Shown here one piece after another: positions 34,985 through 45,640 of a stretch of 64,000 bases of DNA. Positions within the stretch are counted from its first letter, which is position 1. Each line of letters opens with the position of its first letter. A model generated the notes under the pieces. It had not been told where the DNA came from, did no database searches, and worked only from the letters and a program-made list of their open reading frames with translations. A program made the position numbers and the translations under genes. The DNA comes from Gnetum montanum (lineage: Eukaryota > Streptophyta > Gnetopsida > Gnetales > Gnetaceae), in contig MNCI01011946.1 in NCBI GenBank assembly GCA_015680685.1, positions 502,766 to 566,765 of the forward strand. The letters are read 5' to 3'.

Positions 34985-36230
34985 TAATTTTTTCCTATTG
35001 ACCAACTATGTTCTCATGGGGTCCTCAGGCTTGTGTATAAGCAAGGCCCTAGATGGGAAGGTTTTGGAGACAATATAGGGTCTCTCCCATAGTGTTTGAA
35101 ACTTGGTACGTTGTGGTACGTGTGTGGGGTTCCAGTAGAGTACCTTATCTCCACATCAAAATGTTACCTTCCAAATCCTAAGATCATGATGTTTCTTATT
35201 ATAGGCCTTGTGTATCTCATTTACTAATAGGGCTAGTAATCGATTCTCATCTAGCACACTTAAGTTGATAAGTTTTTTGAATTGTGCTAGGGGTAGGTCA
35301 AGGCCCAAGTCATTGGTTGTAGATAGTGTCTGGAGTTCTACCTAGATTGAAAGTTTCGGTAGCTTTTCGTACACTAACTCATAAGGAGAGTAACATATAG
35401 GAAGTTTCCAAGTGGAGTAATAGGCCCAAAGGGCATCATTAAGTTTGGTGCTTCAATCCTCCTATATTTACTAATGGTTTAAGTGAGGATTTTGGTAATC
35501 TCCCTATTGGTGACTTCGGCCTACCTATTGGCTTGGGGGTGATGAGGTGTTGTAAATTTATGGATGACCCCCAAGTGTTGCATGAGTTTATGAAAAGTGA
35601 TGCCCATGAAATACATTCCATTGTCTAAGATGAGTGCACATGGCACTCCAAACCTGTTTACGATTTTCTATTGGACAAATCGTGTGATGGTGTTTGAGGA
35701 ACAGTCGATGACAACTACCGCCTCCGTCCACTTTGTGCAATAATCAATAGCGACAATGATGTGCGCTTTCCCATTGGACATGGGTGTGATGGGATCCATG
35801 AAGTCGATGCCCCAAATGTCGAAGGGTTCCAATGGTTGGATCCACTATTGAGGTCCCTCCATTTGTGTAGTCATCCCACCATCTCTCTAACATCGTTCAC
35901 AAGAGCAGATGAACCATTGGGCAACCCTGAAGAGTGTAGGCCAGTAATATCCTACAAGTAGGATCTTAATGGCCATGCGTCATCCAGCATAGTGGCCCCC
36001 ACAAGGGCCCTCATGAGCATCTTGGAGGATGCACAGTGTATCATCCTTAGGGACACACCATTGAACCAGGCCATCTACACAAACCTTATAAAGGTGACCA
36101 TTAATTTCCATGAAGTGCTTGGCCTTATGGAGAAATTGTTGTTTCTACCAATGGTCCCACTCCTTTGGCAATTCTTGGGATGTGAGATAGGTGAGGATGT
36201 GGTTGAACCAAGGTGATTCTTTGGGCATCT
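34985..36230 (-). pseudogene. Element C integrase
   Basis: Minus strand: zinc-binding region near 35880-36060, then WGIDFMDPITPMSNGK (first Asp), IVAIDYCTKWTEAVVV, CALILDNGMYFMG (second Asp, near 35620) and TTPHHPQAN...AEVTNREITKIL (Glu). The C-terminal domain extends to about 34990. Stops replace Gln in several places. Catalytic D, D, E are all present. Confidence 0.82.
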
Positions 36231-36760
36231 ACTTATTGATCGCTCCCGCGAAGAGGAGTTCATCTGGAAATTGGTCGGAGAGTGGCTCCTCCTCTTCTGC
36301 GTTATCCCATCGCAACTGAGACAAGTGGTTAGTAACCACATTCTCAGTTTCCTTCCAATCTATCATAGTGAGGTCAAATTCTTGAAAAATCACCAGCCAC
36401 CATATGATACGAGGGCTCACCGTTGGTTTTTGCATCAAGAACTGGATGGCACTGTGGTCAGTATGCACGAACACCTTGTATCTGAGCACATAGCATCAAA
36501 ATTTTCCAAGGCGAACACCACCGCCATTAACTCTTTTTTGGTGGTGGTGTAGTTAAGCTGAGCACCCACACTGTTATGGCTTGCATAGTGAATATAATAC
36601 AGGCATTTCTGGTCATCCCACTATGTAAGCACATCTCCCAATGCATAGTTGGATGCATCCATCATGATGTGGAAGGGTCTAGACCAATCAGGTGCCCATA
36701 GAATTGGAGTTTCTATGAGTTTCTATTTAAGTGTTTGAAATGCAAATTCACATTCCCTGG
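36230..36760 (-). pseudogene. Element C RNase H
   Basis: HIMMDASNYALGDVLT, YYIHYASHN, QLNYTTTKKELMAVVFAL, then after a frameshift RYKVFVHTDHSAIQFLM and ENVVTNHLSQLRWD...DQFPDELLFAG (open stretch 36229-36489). Catalytic Asp residues of the DAS and TDH boxes are kept. The wording after the fold is typical of the Athila/Tat branch. Confidence 0.85.
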
Positions 36761-37860
36761 TCTAGACGAATAGAGCATCTTTCTTTGTAAGTTCCACCAA
36801 AGGCTTGGTGATCCTTGAGAAATTTTCAATGAAGCACCGGTAGTAACCAGTGTGGCCAAGGAATGACCGAACATCTTTTACAGTGCTTGGTTGACTGGTG
36901 ATTCCTTGGATGACCTTAATTTTTTTACGATCTACGCTAATCCCTGCTTGTGAAATACAGTGCCCTAGAACAGTGCCCTCTTGGACCATTAAGTGGCTCT
37001 TTTGCTAGTTGGGTCATAGATTAGTTTCCACACATCTTTTCAAAACTTGCTCAAGGCAGTCCAAGGCTTGATCAAACATGGATCCATAGGTAGAGAAGTC
37101 ATCCATGAAGACTTCCACCCCATTGCAAATTTGCTGCTAGAAGATGTTGAGGACAAGGCATTGGAAAGTGGCAAGTGCATTACACAAGCCAAAGGGCATC
37201 TTTTTGTATGCGAAAGTCCCCCAAGGACTTATAAATGTTGTCTTAGCTTGGTCTTTTGATGCAATTGGATTTGGTTATAGCCATTATAACCATCCAAAAA
37301 GCTATAATAACAATGCCCTGCAATGGTATCCAACACTTGGTCCACAAATGGGAGCAGGAAGTGATCTTTGAAGGTAGCCATGTTGAGCAATCAGAAATCT
37401 ATACAAACCATCCATTTGCCACCCTTCTTTGGCACAATAACGAGTGGGCTAACCTATTTGCTATCCGCAATGGAGTAGATGAACCCCACTTTCAGCAATT
37501 GCTTGATTTCATCTTTGACGACCTACTTCAATTTGGGGTTCAACTACCTTTGTGGTTGTCATTGTGGCTTCATGGAGGGGTCAATATAAATATGATGTTG
37601 GCAAACCCTGGGATCAACTCTTGTCAATTCAAGATATGACCATGCAAAAGTAGCCTCCCATTTGTTCACCACCTTCAACAACTTCTTTTTTTGCTCAGGA
37701 GCAAGGGTGGCATTAATAATCACCAACTTCCCATTCTGCAAAAATGTGTATTCTAAATGGGCCAGTAAGGATTCAAGTTCCAAGGGCTCCTATTTAAAAC
37801 TTTTAGGGATTTGCAACTTTCCCCAATCATCACAGTCATCAACATAAAGTGCTGCTTGTT
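36760..37860 (-). pseudogene. Element C reverse transcriptase
   Basis: Minus strand, in order: LEYTFLQNGKLVIINATL, ATFAWSYLELTRVDPRVCQH, then the finger, palm (VFMDDFSTYG with FMDD at plus 37098-37109), GHCISQAGISVDRKKI and SFLGHTGYYRCFIENFSRIT of the connection (open 36762-36989). Ty3-type RT with intact catalytic box but several stops. Confidence 0.87.
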
Positions 37861-37959
37861 GATGGACTTTTTCCACATCATCCATGCTCTCTACATAGGC
37901 ACGTACAAGCCCCTCAGATGATTCCATGCACAAAGTGCTACTAGTAGGGTCAGCGGTCA

Positions 37960-38720
37960 GCCACTGGGTGCCTTCTTAATTTGTGGCTACTGCATACAGG
38001 CATTAATGAACTTGCGATTCTTCGGTACACCAACTGCATGCTTGAATAGATGTCCACTTAGTAGACCATAGTTGTTGCACATAGTTGCACCCGGAGTCAC
38101 TGTACGCGATGCATGGAATGCGCTTCTTCTCTATCTTTCCAAAAGTATTTTCCTTTGAAATTTCAAGGGAAAGATCTTGGAGTCCTAATTTTGCATCCAT
38201 TGTGCTTGGCTAGGCTCTTCCCATTATGATTGGAAAGTTTCCCTTACAATTCTCAACACAAATAACAAGGAAGTTGACAAGATAGGACCACACAAAAACG
38301 TTGGTCACAATGTCTTCCACCAATCCTAAGGGAATGGTAATGGATTGGTCTGCCAGCTTGAGCTAAATGTTGCTCTTCTTTAACAAGGGTAGGTTCCAAG
38401 TCTTGTACATGTCATGTGAAATCAAGTTAACTCCTGACCCCGAATCTAGAAGAGCTTTACATGGCTCATTTCCTACCACTTAAAGATAGATGAGGGGGCT
38501 TCCCGGATCAATCAATTTTTGAGGAAGATGACCTACCTTTATCTAGTCTATCACAGCGTGTGTGAGCATGACCATCTGTACATTGGAGGGCATTTGGTTT
38601 GAAGGCTGCTCGAAGGGTGGAATAGTGTAGGCGATTGAAGGCTCAGAGGCACTAGCCATAGGTGTGTGTAAGGGTATGTTTGGGTTGTTAGGCTAGAAAA
38701 AGGGACGTTTCCACAGCTTC
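37960..38720 (-). pseudogene. Element C aspartic protease
   Basis: Minus strand: EPCKALLDSGSGVNLIS with the active site DSGS at plus 38435-38446, then LVEDIVTNVFVW, FLVICVENCKGNFPIIM and DAKLGLQDLSLEISKEN. It is the only one of the three complete copies to keep a canonical D-S-G-S triad. A Cys-rich segment follows, as in A and B. Confidence 0.78.
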
Positions 38721-39189
38721 ACTTTCAACCCACTCAGCTGAGGAGTCGGTTGTAAGTTGACAACCCTCGTAGCGTTACGTTGCTATGGCTGTGGTGGTAT
38801 TTCCCCTACATAGATGGAGCAGGTGGTAGCTAAGTGGGATGTTACTAAGTAGGGACGGTAGGAGAAGGTGATGGAGGATAGTAGAGATGTGGGTTCTCCC
38901 CCCTAGGTGATGGAGACTTTGCTCGGAAGTATTCTATGGAGTGGTACTGATTTTGAAAAGTTACATGACTGGAAGAGTCCCGTGGGAAGACTAGTTGCTA
39001 AACATAGTACCCATAGGGATCTAGTTGCCGGTAAGGGTATTGCTACCTTGGAGGTGGCATTCCCCATGATTGTGGGTGCTACCATTGCTGAAAATATTTG
39101 TAAGGTTGTAGTGGTGCTCCACTTGGATAATATCCTTGCTACTCGTGGAACTGCCTGGGATTACCTTGTGGGTAAGGTAACCTTTGGGG

Positions 39190-41059
39190 TGTTTACCTCT
39201 TTGCCAAGCAAGGATTCAACGCATACACCCTAGACTCTTATAGATGTGACACTATGGGAAAACACCCCTTAGGATGTTCATATTAGCATATGTTACATTT
39301 ATCATCTCCTTCTATATTAGAGTCTGCAACCTGTTCTGCTACAGCAACTTTGCCCTTACCCTTATGGTAGGCACATTCAACTTCCTTCTTCCTACGCTAA
39401 TCATGATCATTACTTTGCTCTTTGGACTCCTCTGCGATGTTCAGAACACTTTCAAATTTCTCGTCCAAAGAGTGCCACATCTTATCAACCTTGGCTAATA
39501 TTTCAGAAGCAAATTTTTGTAGGGGCAAGGTTTTACGGTTCACCATTGCATCCAGTGGTGATTTCTCCTCATCTTCACAAAATTAGACTTCCCTCTTTCT
39601 AATGGAGGGATCTCGATTATACTCTTCTACATTTTCCTTCTTTCTAAGTTCCCCCTCTTCTTTAGCCACTTGCTCAATTAAGCATTATAGTTGATGGGCC
39701 CTTAGCTCTGATAGTCATCATTGGGCATACACGCCAAGGGTCTTTATGGTTTCAAAGCGGAGCCCATCAATGATATGGCGAAGCTGTGCTGCTGAGAGTA
39801 GCCATGACTAGGGCATCAATGTAACAATGAGTAGTATCTGCTCATGGATGCATCCAAGTGTTCATGACCACCTTGCTTCCACCCTTGGATTTGGTGTCTT
39901 AGGTTAGCCACTTTGTAGTAGGTTTGATACTTGTCATTCAAGATTTTCAACATCGTACTCCATCTCCTGATTTATTCCAGCTCCAAAGACCGATACCAGC
40001 ATTCTGCTTCTTTGATGAGTGTGCGAGGGAACAGCTTGAGTTTTTGCTAATCATTATCTATGTTCTACAGGGTGCAAGCATCATGAAACACTTGCAAGTC
40101 AATCTGTGGATCACAATTATATCCCCCTTCAAATCTGGGGATATTGTTCATGTCAATGCGCTTGATCCGGCTATGCTTCAAGTGCCTACTAGGTATTTGA
40201 ACTACCTCAGCAATATTGAGCATACTTTGAGTAGCCAACAATGGTTCATCCAAGTCATAGTCCTGCTGAAGGCCATGATGTCTATGACAATTTCGGCTGC
40301 CTCTCCTTTCTTAATAGTGAGACTCACGTGATTGGTCACGCACTTTCTCATGTCGTTTCCTTCAACCCTTACGACCACCATCACCCCACTCCTTTCTACC
40401 ACGGTTACAATCGGATTCAAAGCTGGATGAAGGTAGAGTGGAGCAAGAGGATGGAGAAGAGGGAGAGGAATCGCCACCGCCCCAATGTCAATCTCCTCCT
40501 CTACTCTAATGATGGCCTCAATCTTCATGCCCATCTTTACTTTTGCCATGACCTCTCTTGCATGACCCCCCATCCTCCTAGGGGTTTCGATCACTTGATT
40601 GCTTGTTTTGAATGATGGACTGAATGATCTGATGCCTCGAAGGAAGTTCAGCCAAATGAGAATCATGAAAGATAGGTTCCCCATCGTTCTGTAGTCCTTG
40701 AAAGAATAAGCAATTACTGAACTATTTTTCCTTCATATGTTCATACCATTCTACCTAATGCTGGTCTCGTACATGTTGTGCCTCAGTTGGATGATAGTCC
40801 CAATAGTCATGGTCCTTCATGACGTACTCCACACCGTAGTCCTGAATGCCTAGTCTGGTAAGATTGTGAAATAGCATTCCAAGAGTTGATCAGTTAGGCT
40901 GTAATATGATGTTGCCCTCCATGTCCCACTAGCACAGATGCTCATCCTGATGTAGGATAAACATGAAGTCAGGGACGTATTCATCTGGATGCATGTATAC
41001 CACTGACATTCCTATGGCACCAGTGGGTTGGATCCATCTCGCCTGTGAGAAGAAGACAT
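39190..41059 (-). pseudogene. Element C gag
   Basis: Start MSSSHRRDGSN at 41059, 140 bp after the PBS. N-terminal module VVYMHPDEYVPDFMFILHQDE. A Ser/Pro- and Arg/Glu-rich linker (40370-40600). The core reads in several frames (WP/LGCIHE region, HIIDGLRFETIKTLGVYAQ, LIEQVAKEEGELRKKENV). Tail with KTLPLQKFASEILAKVDKM. Zinc knuckle CNIC.YEHPKGC near 39261-39296. A TAA (39238-39240) stands nine codons after the last knuckle Cys. Confidence 0.8.
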
Positions 41060-41199
41060 TTTGGATGTTAGATAATCCACTAATTGGTGTACCTTACTTT
41101 TTACTTAGACTGTCTAGCATGCGTAGATTTTACTATCCTGGGTCCATTCCAATGAATGATAATTTTGCTAAGGTTAGATGGTGCATTTAAGACTAACAG

Positions 41200-41217
41200 T
41201 CCCAGGTAACGACGCCA
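41200..41217 (-). promoter_or_regulatory. Element C primer binding site (tRNA-Asp-like)
   Basis: The minus strand reads TGGCGTCGTTACCTGGGA one base after the LTR end. It matches 15 of 18 bases of the complement of plant tRNA-Asp 3' end (TGGCGCCGTTGCCGGGGA, from memory). Confidence 0.75.
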
Positions 41218-41218
41218 A

Positions 41219-42087
41219 TGATGAGCAGCAAGGTACCCCTACACCCAACCATGCAAATCACAGGCATTCACACGCGACTCGGTCGAATTCCGTATACTGT
41301 AAGTACTTTGCATTCACCAAACCCTAACCAGAAAAACCTTGTGTTAGAACAATCATTGTCTTCCCACCCTCACTTGTGGTGTTCTCATGTGATGGTTAAG
41401 TGACATTGAGGTAAATGATTTTTATGGCTTTTCTCTTTATCTTCCAAAGTCTAATTCTTGAAATGAAATATGAGGAATGGAATATTATGGAATCTATAAT
41501 TATTCTAATCTATCTCTTAACTCTTCCTAGCATAAGAATTCAATCCCATCTTCCGTGCACATTTTGATCATCCCCTAACCACTACTGGGTTACTAGATGT
41601 TAAGCATCACTGGGTTGCCAAGTGTTGGGTTTATGTTCGAGATGGTCATACTTATGGTTTTTACAAGATATAAAAGAGCGATGATGATTGAAGTGATAAC
41701 AATGAAAACTTAAGGAACTATTAAAGCATAGAAATATTAAACTATTAAATGCTCAAATGAATAAATCCAATTGCTGCAAGGAATGCTTGAAAAGCTCATC
41801 TTTATTATCAGTCACACCAATGGGCTCAAGTACATTAGTGCTTGAATAAAGAGCCAGATACCTTTCTCACACTTGTTGCAGGCACTTGAAAAATATTCCA
41901 ACTCTTGTGGAAACAAACTGCAAGAGCTTCGCTACAACTGCCAAAAAGATGCTTAAGTGTGGCAGGAGCACACTTATTTATAGGCTAGAACAAACACTGC
42001 ATAAACGAGGCCATGTAGATGCATGGACAGATGCGTTGACGAGGCCATGTCAATGCAACCGCGTATATGGGACCTCGTATACGCAAC
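41219..42087 (-). repeat. Element C 5' LTR, main part (interrupted by element E)
   Basis: Aligns with 28927-29827 along its whole length. The last 34 bases of U3 lie at 45025-45058 beyond element E, giving a total of about 903 bp against 901 bp for the partner. TATAAATAAG on the minus strand is near 41975-41985. U3 dyads include CGTATACGAGGTCCCATATACG (42061-42084). Confidence 0.9.
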
Positions 42088-42897
42088 TGATGAGCCACGA
42101 TATCGCATCCACCATGTAATATTGCATCCACCATGCGATATTGCATCCTACCTCATCTTCTATAAATAAGAGGCGACACCCTTTGTTCCAAGGTAGTTGT
42201 ACTTAGACCCTTAGCTAGATTCTTATAGTTTAGTCATTCCAAAGTTAGAATTATTTTTGTGTGCCCACAGTACAGGTCATAGAGTGAACGAATCTTTATT
42301 CGAGCAATTTGTACCTGAGCACAATTTTGTGTATGGCAATAAAGACAAACTTCCTGCAAAACCTTGCAGCATACAGATTAAGCTAATTAGTAATTAATGA
42401 TTGTTTAATGTTTTTCTAGTTAATTAATATCTCTCTCAACCTTCAACCCCCTTAGTTAAATACACTCAGTACGACCACTTCGAGCATGCGTGTAGCGCTT
42501 GGTAACCCAGTAATGATTAGCGTTTGGTAATTCCAATAGCGTTGCACTAGTTTAGAATGTGCACAACAAGTGGGAATGAATGCTAGTGTTAGGAACATTT
42601 AGAAAGTAGTTAATGAATAGTTAATGTAAGTTAGCCACTTAGTTCTCTCTCTCTCTCTCTTTCTCTCTCTTTATTAGAAAAAGAAATAAAAAAGACAAAA
42701 GCTATAAAAATCATATACCTCAAGCTTACTTAACCATACAACCGTGAAAATACAAGTAAGTTTGGGAAGATAACAATTGATTAACCGTAAGTGTTGCATT
42801 AAGGCACGTAAGCACTTAGTCCTTGGAGTTCAACTAGATCGTGCATGAAATGCTCGTATTCGTATGGTTGAGTGTAGGGGTACCTCGCCACTCATCA
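42088..42897 (+). repeat. Element E 5' LTR
   Basis: 810 bp, TGATGAG to CTCATCA. U3 is very short: GATATCGC and GCGATATTGC variants (42095-42148), then TATAAATA at 42161-42168. The ATTCGAGCAATTTG segment is near 42299. A CT microsatellite lies at about 42643-42671. The end matches the solo LTR and the LTR of element F. Confidence 0.9.
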
Positions 42898-42898
42898 T

Positions 42899-42916
42899 TG
42901 GCACCATTGTCAGGGA
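42899..42916 (+). promoter_or_regulatory. Element E primer binding site (tRNA-Asp-like)
   Basis: TGGCACCATTGTCAGGGA, one base after the LTR. It matches 14 of 18 positions of the tRNA-Asp complement, with all differences transitions. Confidence 0.78.
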
Positions 42917-43040
42917 CTTAGTTGTTTGTGCGCTGTGTAGAACATAGGAAATCATTCATATCATTGGAACGTTAGAACAAACCCTTAAGGTTAATCAAAG
43001 AAGACAATACAATGGTACATTGCATACAAAACAAGACAAG

Positions 43041-43532
43041 ATGTCTTCTTCTTCGCATAAGAGCACTTCACCGCCTAGGACTAACATAAGAGGCAGTCGA
43101 CGGTATAATACATGTAACCAAGATCTGCCAGTTCCTCAACAATTTCGTGTGGTATATACTCATCCCGATGAGTATGTACCCGATTTCACCTTTATTCTCC
43201 ACCAAGATGAACAACTATGTTTGAGAGACTTGGAGGGTAACATAGTGTTGCCTCCAGACCGATCAGTCCCCAACATGCTCCTTTGTGCTCTCACACGAAT
43301 AGGCATGCCACTTTTATACACAGAATATGTTACATGTGAACATGACACAAGGGACTATCATCCCACGAAAGCGCAACGTCAAAGGGACTTGCGACAAGAG
43401 AGATACCATACATCCTTGAAGGGTAAATGGCCCCATAACGCTTCGCATGTTTTCAGCGAAATTGAGGATGGTGAACTTGCTTCAATAGGTTCCCCACAAA
43501 ATGATGTTCCTCCTCCTAACAATGGTCAATAG
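43041..43532 (+). CDS. Element E gag, N-terminal module
   Basis: The start MSSSSHKSTS at 43041 is preferred over the upstream ATG at 43020 because elements B, C and F begin MSSAHR, MSSSHR and MPSSHK at the same distance from the PBS. The module contains VVYTHPDEYVPDFTFILHQD, GNIVLPPDRSVPNMLL, a RIGMPLLYTEYV segment, DYHPTKAQRQRDLRQERYH and a VPPPNNG tail. A stop at 43530-43532 cuts it from the linker. It is the best preserved copy of this module; I know of no named domain for it. Confidence 0.7.
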   Translation: MSSSSHKSTSPPRTNIRGSRRYNTCNQDLPVPQQFRVVYTHPDEYVPDFTFILHQDEQLCLRDLEGNIVLPPDRSVPNMLLCALTRIGMPLLYTEYVTCEHDTRDYHPTKAQRQRDLRQERYHTSLKGKWPHNASHVFSEIEDGELASIGSPQNDVPPPNNGQ

Positions 43533-44555
43533 GTGGTGTATCAGAACCTCCACTCCACTATTCACAACCCTAGTTTTGATACCCACGAACACGAAGTGTT
43601 CAACGAGGGAACACGAACACACAATAAGGACGAATGTTCTGATCTTGATCATGATTGAGGTCGAGACCATCAAAGAGAAGGTAGAAAATACCATCATGGC
43701 GATGGTTCTCCTTATTCTTCACCTTCATCATCATCTTCACCCTCTCCTTCAGTGTCCAGACGCAGTCATAGGGAACCCAATCGTGAGGATAGGGAAAAAT
43801 GAAGTGAAAGACATCGACGAGATAGTCAAGAGTGAGTAAAAGGGCACTCTAAGGAATCAAGGCATAGAAGAAGGGAGAGTAGGGAACCACATAGACACCA
43901 TAGACGCTATGAACAAGATGATCATGAAGAACCCCTACTCGCAACTAGAAGCATGCTAGATATAACGGAGGCTGTAAGAGTTCCAACAAGGCACCAAAAG
44001 GATAGTAGGATCAAGAGGTTAGACATGAATAACATCCCACGATTTGAAGGGGGATACAACGTTGATTCTCAAAATCATTTAAAAGGATTCCATGATGCAT
44101 GTGCCTTTCAAAACATAGAAAATGAATGGAGAAAACTGAAGTTGTTCCCAAGGACACTAGTGAAAGAAGCTGAATGCTGGTACCAGTCCTTAGAACCGGA
44201 ATCCATTCAAAGGTGGAATACAATGTTAGAACTGTTTAATGATAAGTACCAAACATACTCTCGAGTGTCTAACCTGTGGAAGCAAATCCAAGGATGGAAG
44301 CAAGGAAATCATGAACCCTTGGATGCTGCCATGGGCCACTATTACACACTGTTACATCGTTGCCTTGGCCATGGTTATTCGCAACGGGATCAACTACGCC
44401 ATCTCGTGGATGGACTTAGGCATGAAACAAGAAGAACTCTTGGGACATATGCCCAAGGAAGGTTATTGGAGCTTAGGTCCCATCAAATTCATAAAATGCT
44501 AGAGCAAGTAGCCAAAGAAGAAGGTAAGCTAGAATACAATCGAGATCCTTCCCTC
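43533..44555 (+). pseudogene. Element E gag linker and capsid core, truncated
   Basis: Linker rich in Ser, Arg, His, Asp and Glu (PYSSPSSSSSPSPSVSRRSH and RHRRRESREPHRHHRRYEQD), with three stops that look like CGA/CAA converted to TGA/TAA. From 43953 the core is open: LDMNNIPRFEGGYN, WRKLKLFPRTLVKEAECWYQ, LFNDKYQTYSRVSNL, LLHRCLGHGYSQRDQLRHLV and TRRTLGTYAQGRL. It ends at EYNRDPSL, where sequence jumps into the 3' LTR. The knuckle is lost. Confidence 0.82.
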
Positions 44556-45019
44556 AATACAACCACTTCGAGCCTACGTGTAGCACTCAATACGCTCAAT
44601 ACAACCACTTCGAGCCTATGTGTAGCACTTGGTAACCCAGTAACAATTAACGTTTAGTAATCCCAGCAACGTTGCACTAGTTTAAGATGTGTACAGCAAG
44701 TGGGAACAGATACTGGTGTTAGAAACATTTAGAAACTAGTTAATGAATAGTTAATGTAAGTTAGCCACTTAGTTCTCTCTCTCTCTCTCTCTTTATCAGC
44801 CGAAGACATAAAAAAGAAAAAAGCTATAAAAATCATATACCTCAAGCTTACTTAACCATACAATTGTGACAATACAAGTAAGTTTGGGAAAACAACAATT
44901 GATTAACCCTAAGTGTTCCATTAAGGCGCATAAGCACTTAGTCCTTGGAGTTCAACTGGATCATGCGGGAAATGCTCGTATTCATATGGTTGAGTGTAGG
45001 GGTACCTCGCCACTCATCA
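44556..45019 (+). repeat. Element E 3' LTR, 5'-truncated, with 42-bp duplication
   Basis: Starts in the middle of the LTR at AATACAACCACTTCG, which is repeated 42 bp later (44598), and runs to CTCATCA at 45019. It aligns with 42465-42897. The CT microsatellite is present at about 44775. The junction shares CTCAATAC-like microhomology with the gag end. Confidence 0.85.
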
Positions 45020-45024
45020 GCGGC

Positions 45025-45058
45025 CCAGTCGACGCATCAACTAATGAGCACTTCATCA
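45025..45058 (-). repeat. Element C 5' LTR, terminal U3 fragment
   Basis: Ends ATGAGCACTTCATCA, identical in layout to the end of the partner LTR at 29813-29827, and is followed by the CCATC target duplication. Confidence 0.85.
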
Positions 45059-45063
45059 CCATC

Positions 45064-45640
45064 ATACCATGCTATTTTTGTGGGCATTTATTCATTTAAT
45101 AGTCCTATAAAGAGGAGTTCATCTAGAAATTGATTAGAGAGTGAGCTCTCCTCATCTTTGTTATCCCATCTTAACTAAGACAAATGGTCAGTAACCACAT
45201 TCTCAGTCTCTTTCTGATCTATTATTGTAAGATCAAATTCCTGCAAGATCACAAGCCACCATATGACATGGGGGCTCATTGTTGGCTTATTCATTAGGAA
45301 GCAGATGGCACTATGATCTATGTGCACAAACACCTTATAGCCAAGCACATAGTACCTAAACTTTTTTAATAGCATACACCACTACCATTAGTTCTTTCTC
45401 AGTTGTGATGTGATTTAACTGCACACCCACAATGCTTCAGATCATGTAGTGGATGTAAAATGAATATTTCTTATTGTCCAACTATGTAAGCATGGATCCT
45501 AAGGCATAATTAGATGCATCTGTCATTATATGAAATGGTTTAGACCAATCTAGTGCCCATAAAATTGGAATTTCTACAAGTTGTTCCTTTAATAGTTGGA
45601 ATGCATGTTCATACTCAGTCTAGATGAACAGAGCATCTTC
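45064..45640 (-). pseudogene. Element B RNase H and start of integrase
   Basis: Minus strand: FHIMTDASNYALGSMLT, YIHYMI, QLNHITTEKELMVVVYAI, then KKFRYYVLGYKVFVHIDHSAI (open 45175-45375) and ENVVTDHLS...NQFLDELLF. Catalytic Asp residues of both boxes are kept. The integrase linker is cut at 45064 by the element C insertion and resumes at 28921 going down. Confidence 0.82.

Larger units (their letters stand above)
42088..45019 (+). mobile_element. Element E: internally deleted Ty3 element inside element C 5' LTR
   Basis: Plus strand: LTR 42088-42897, PBS, gag, then an abrupt jump at 44556 into the middle of the 3' LTR (44556-45019). Target repeats GCAAC (42083-42087) and GCGGC (45020-45024) differ by two transitions. 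Everything from the gag tail to the start of the 3' LTR is lost. It is the innermost and so the youngest full insertion of the nest. Confidence 0.87.
28927..45058 (-). mobile_element. Element C: Athila/Tat-like Ty3 retrotransposon nested in B
   Basis: Minus strand, with perfect 5-bp duplications CCATC (28922-28926 and 45059-45063). 3' LTR 28927-29827; third ORF; spacer; integrase; RNase H; RT; protease; gag; PBS 41200-41217; 5' LTR 41219-42087 continued at 45025-45058 after element E. Without E it is about 13.2 kb. It is the only copy here whose protease (DSGS), RT (FMDD), RNase H (DAS, TDH) and integrase (D, D, E) all keep their catalytic residues, though stops and frameshifts break the frames. 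Confidence 0.92.

Noticed and set aside
42640-42675. CT microsatellite in element E LTR as a possible GAGA-type regulatory tract
   Set aside because: Simple repeat of variable length, interrupted differently in the two LTR copies; no support beyond composition.
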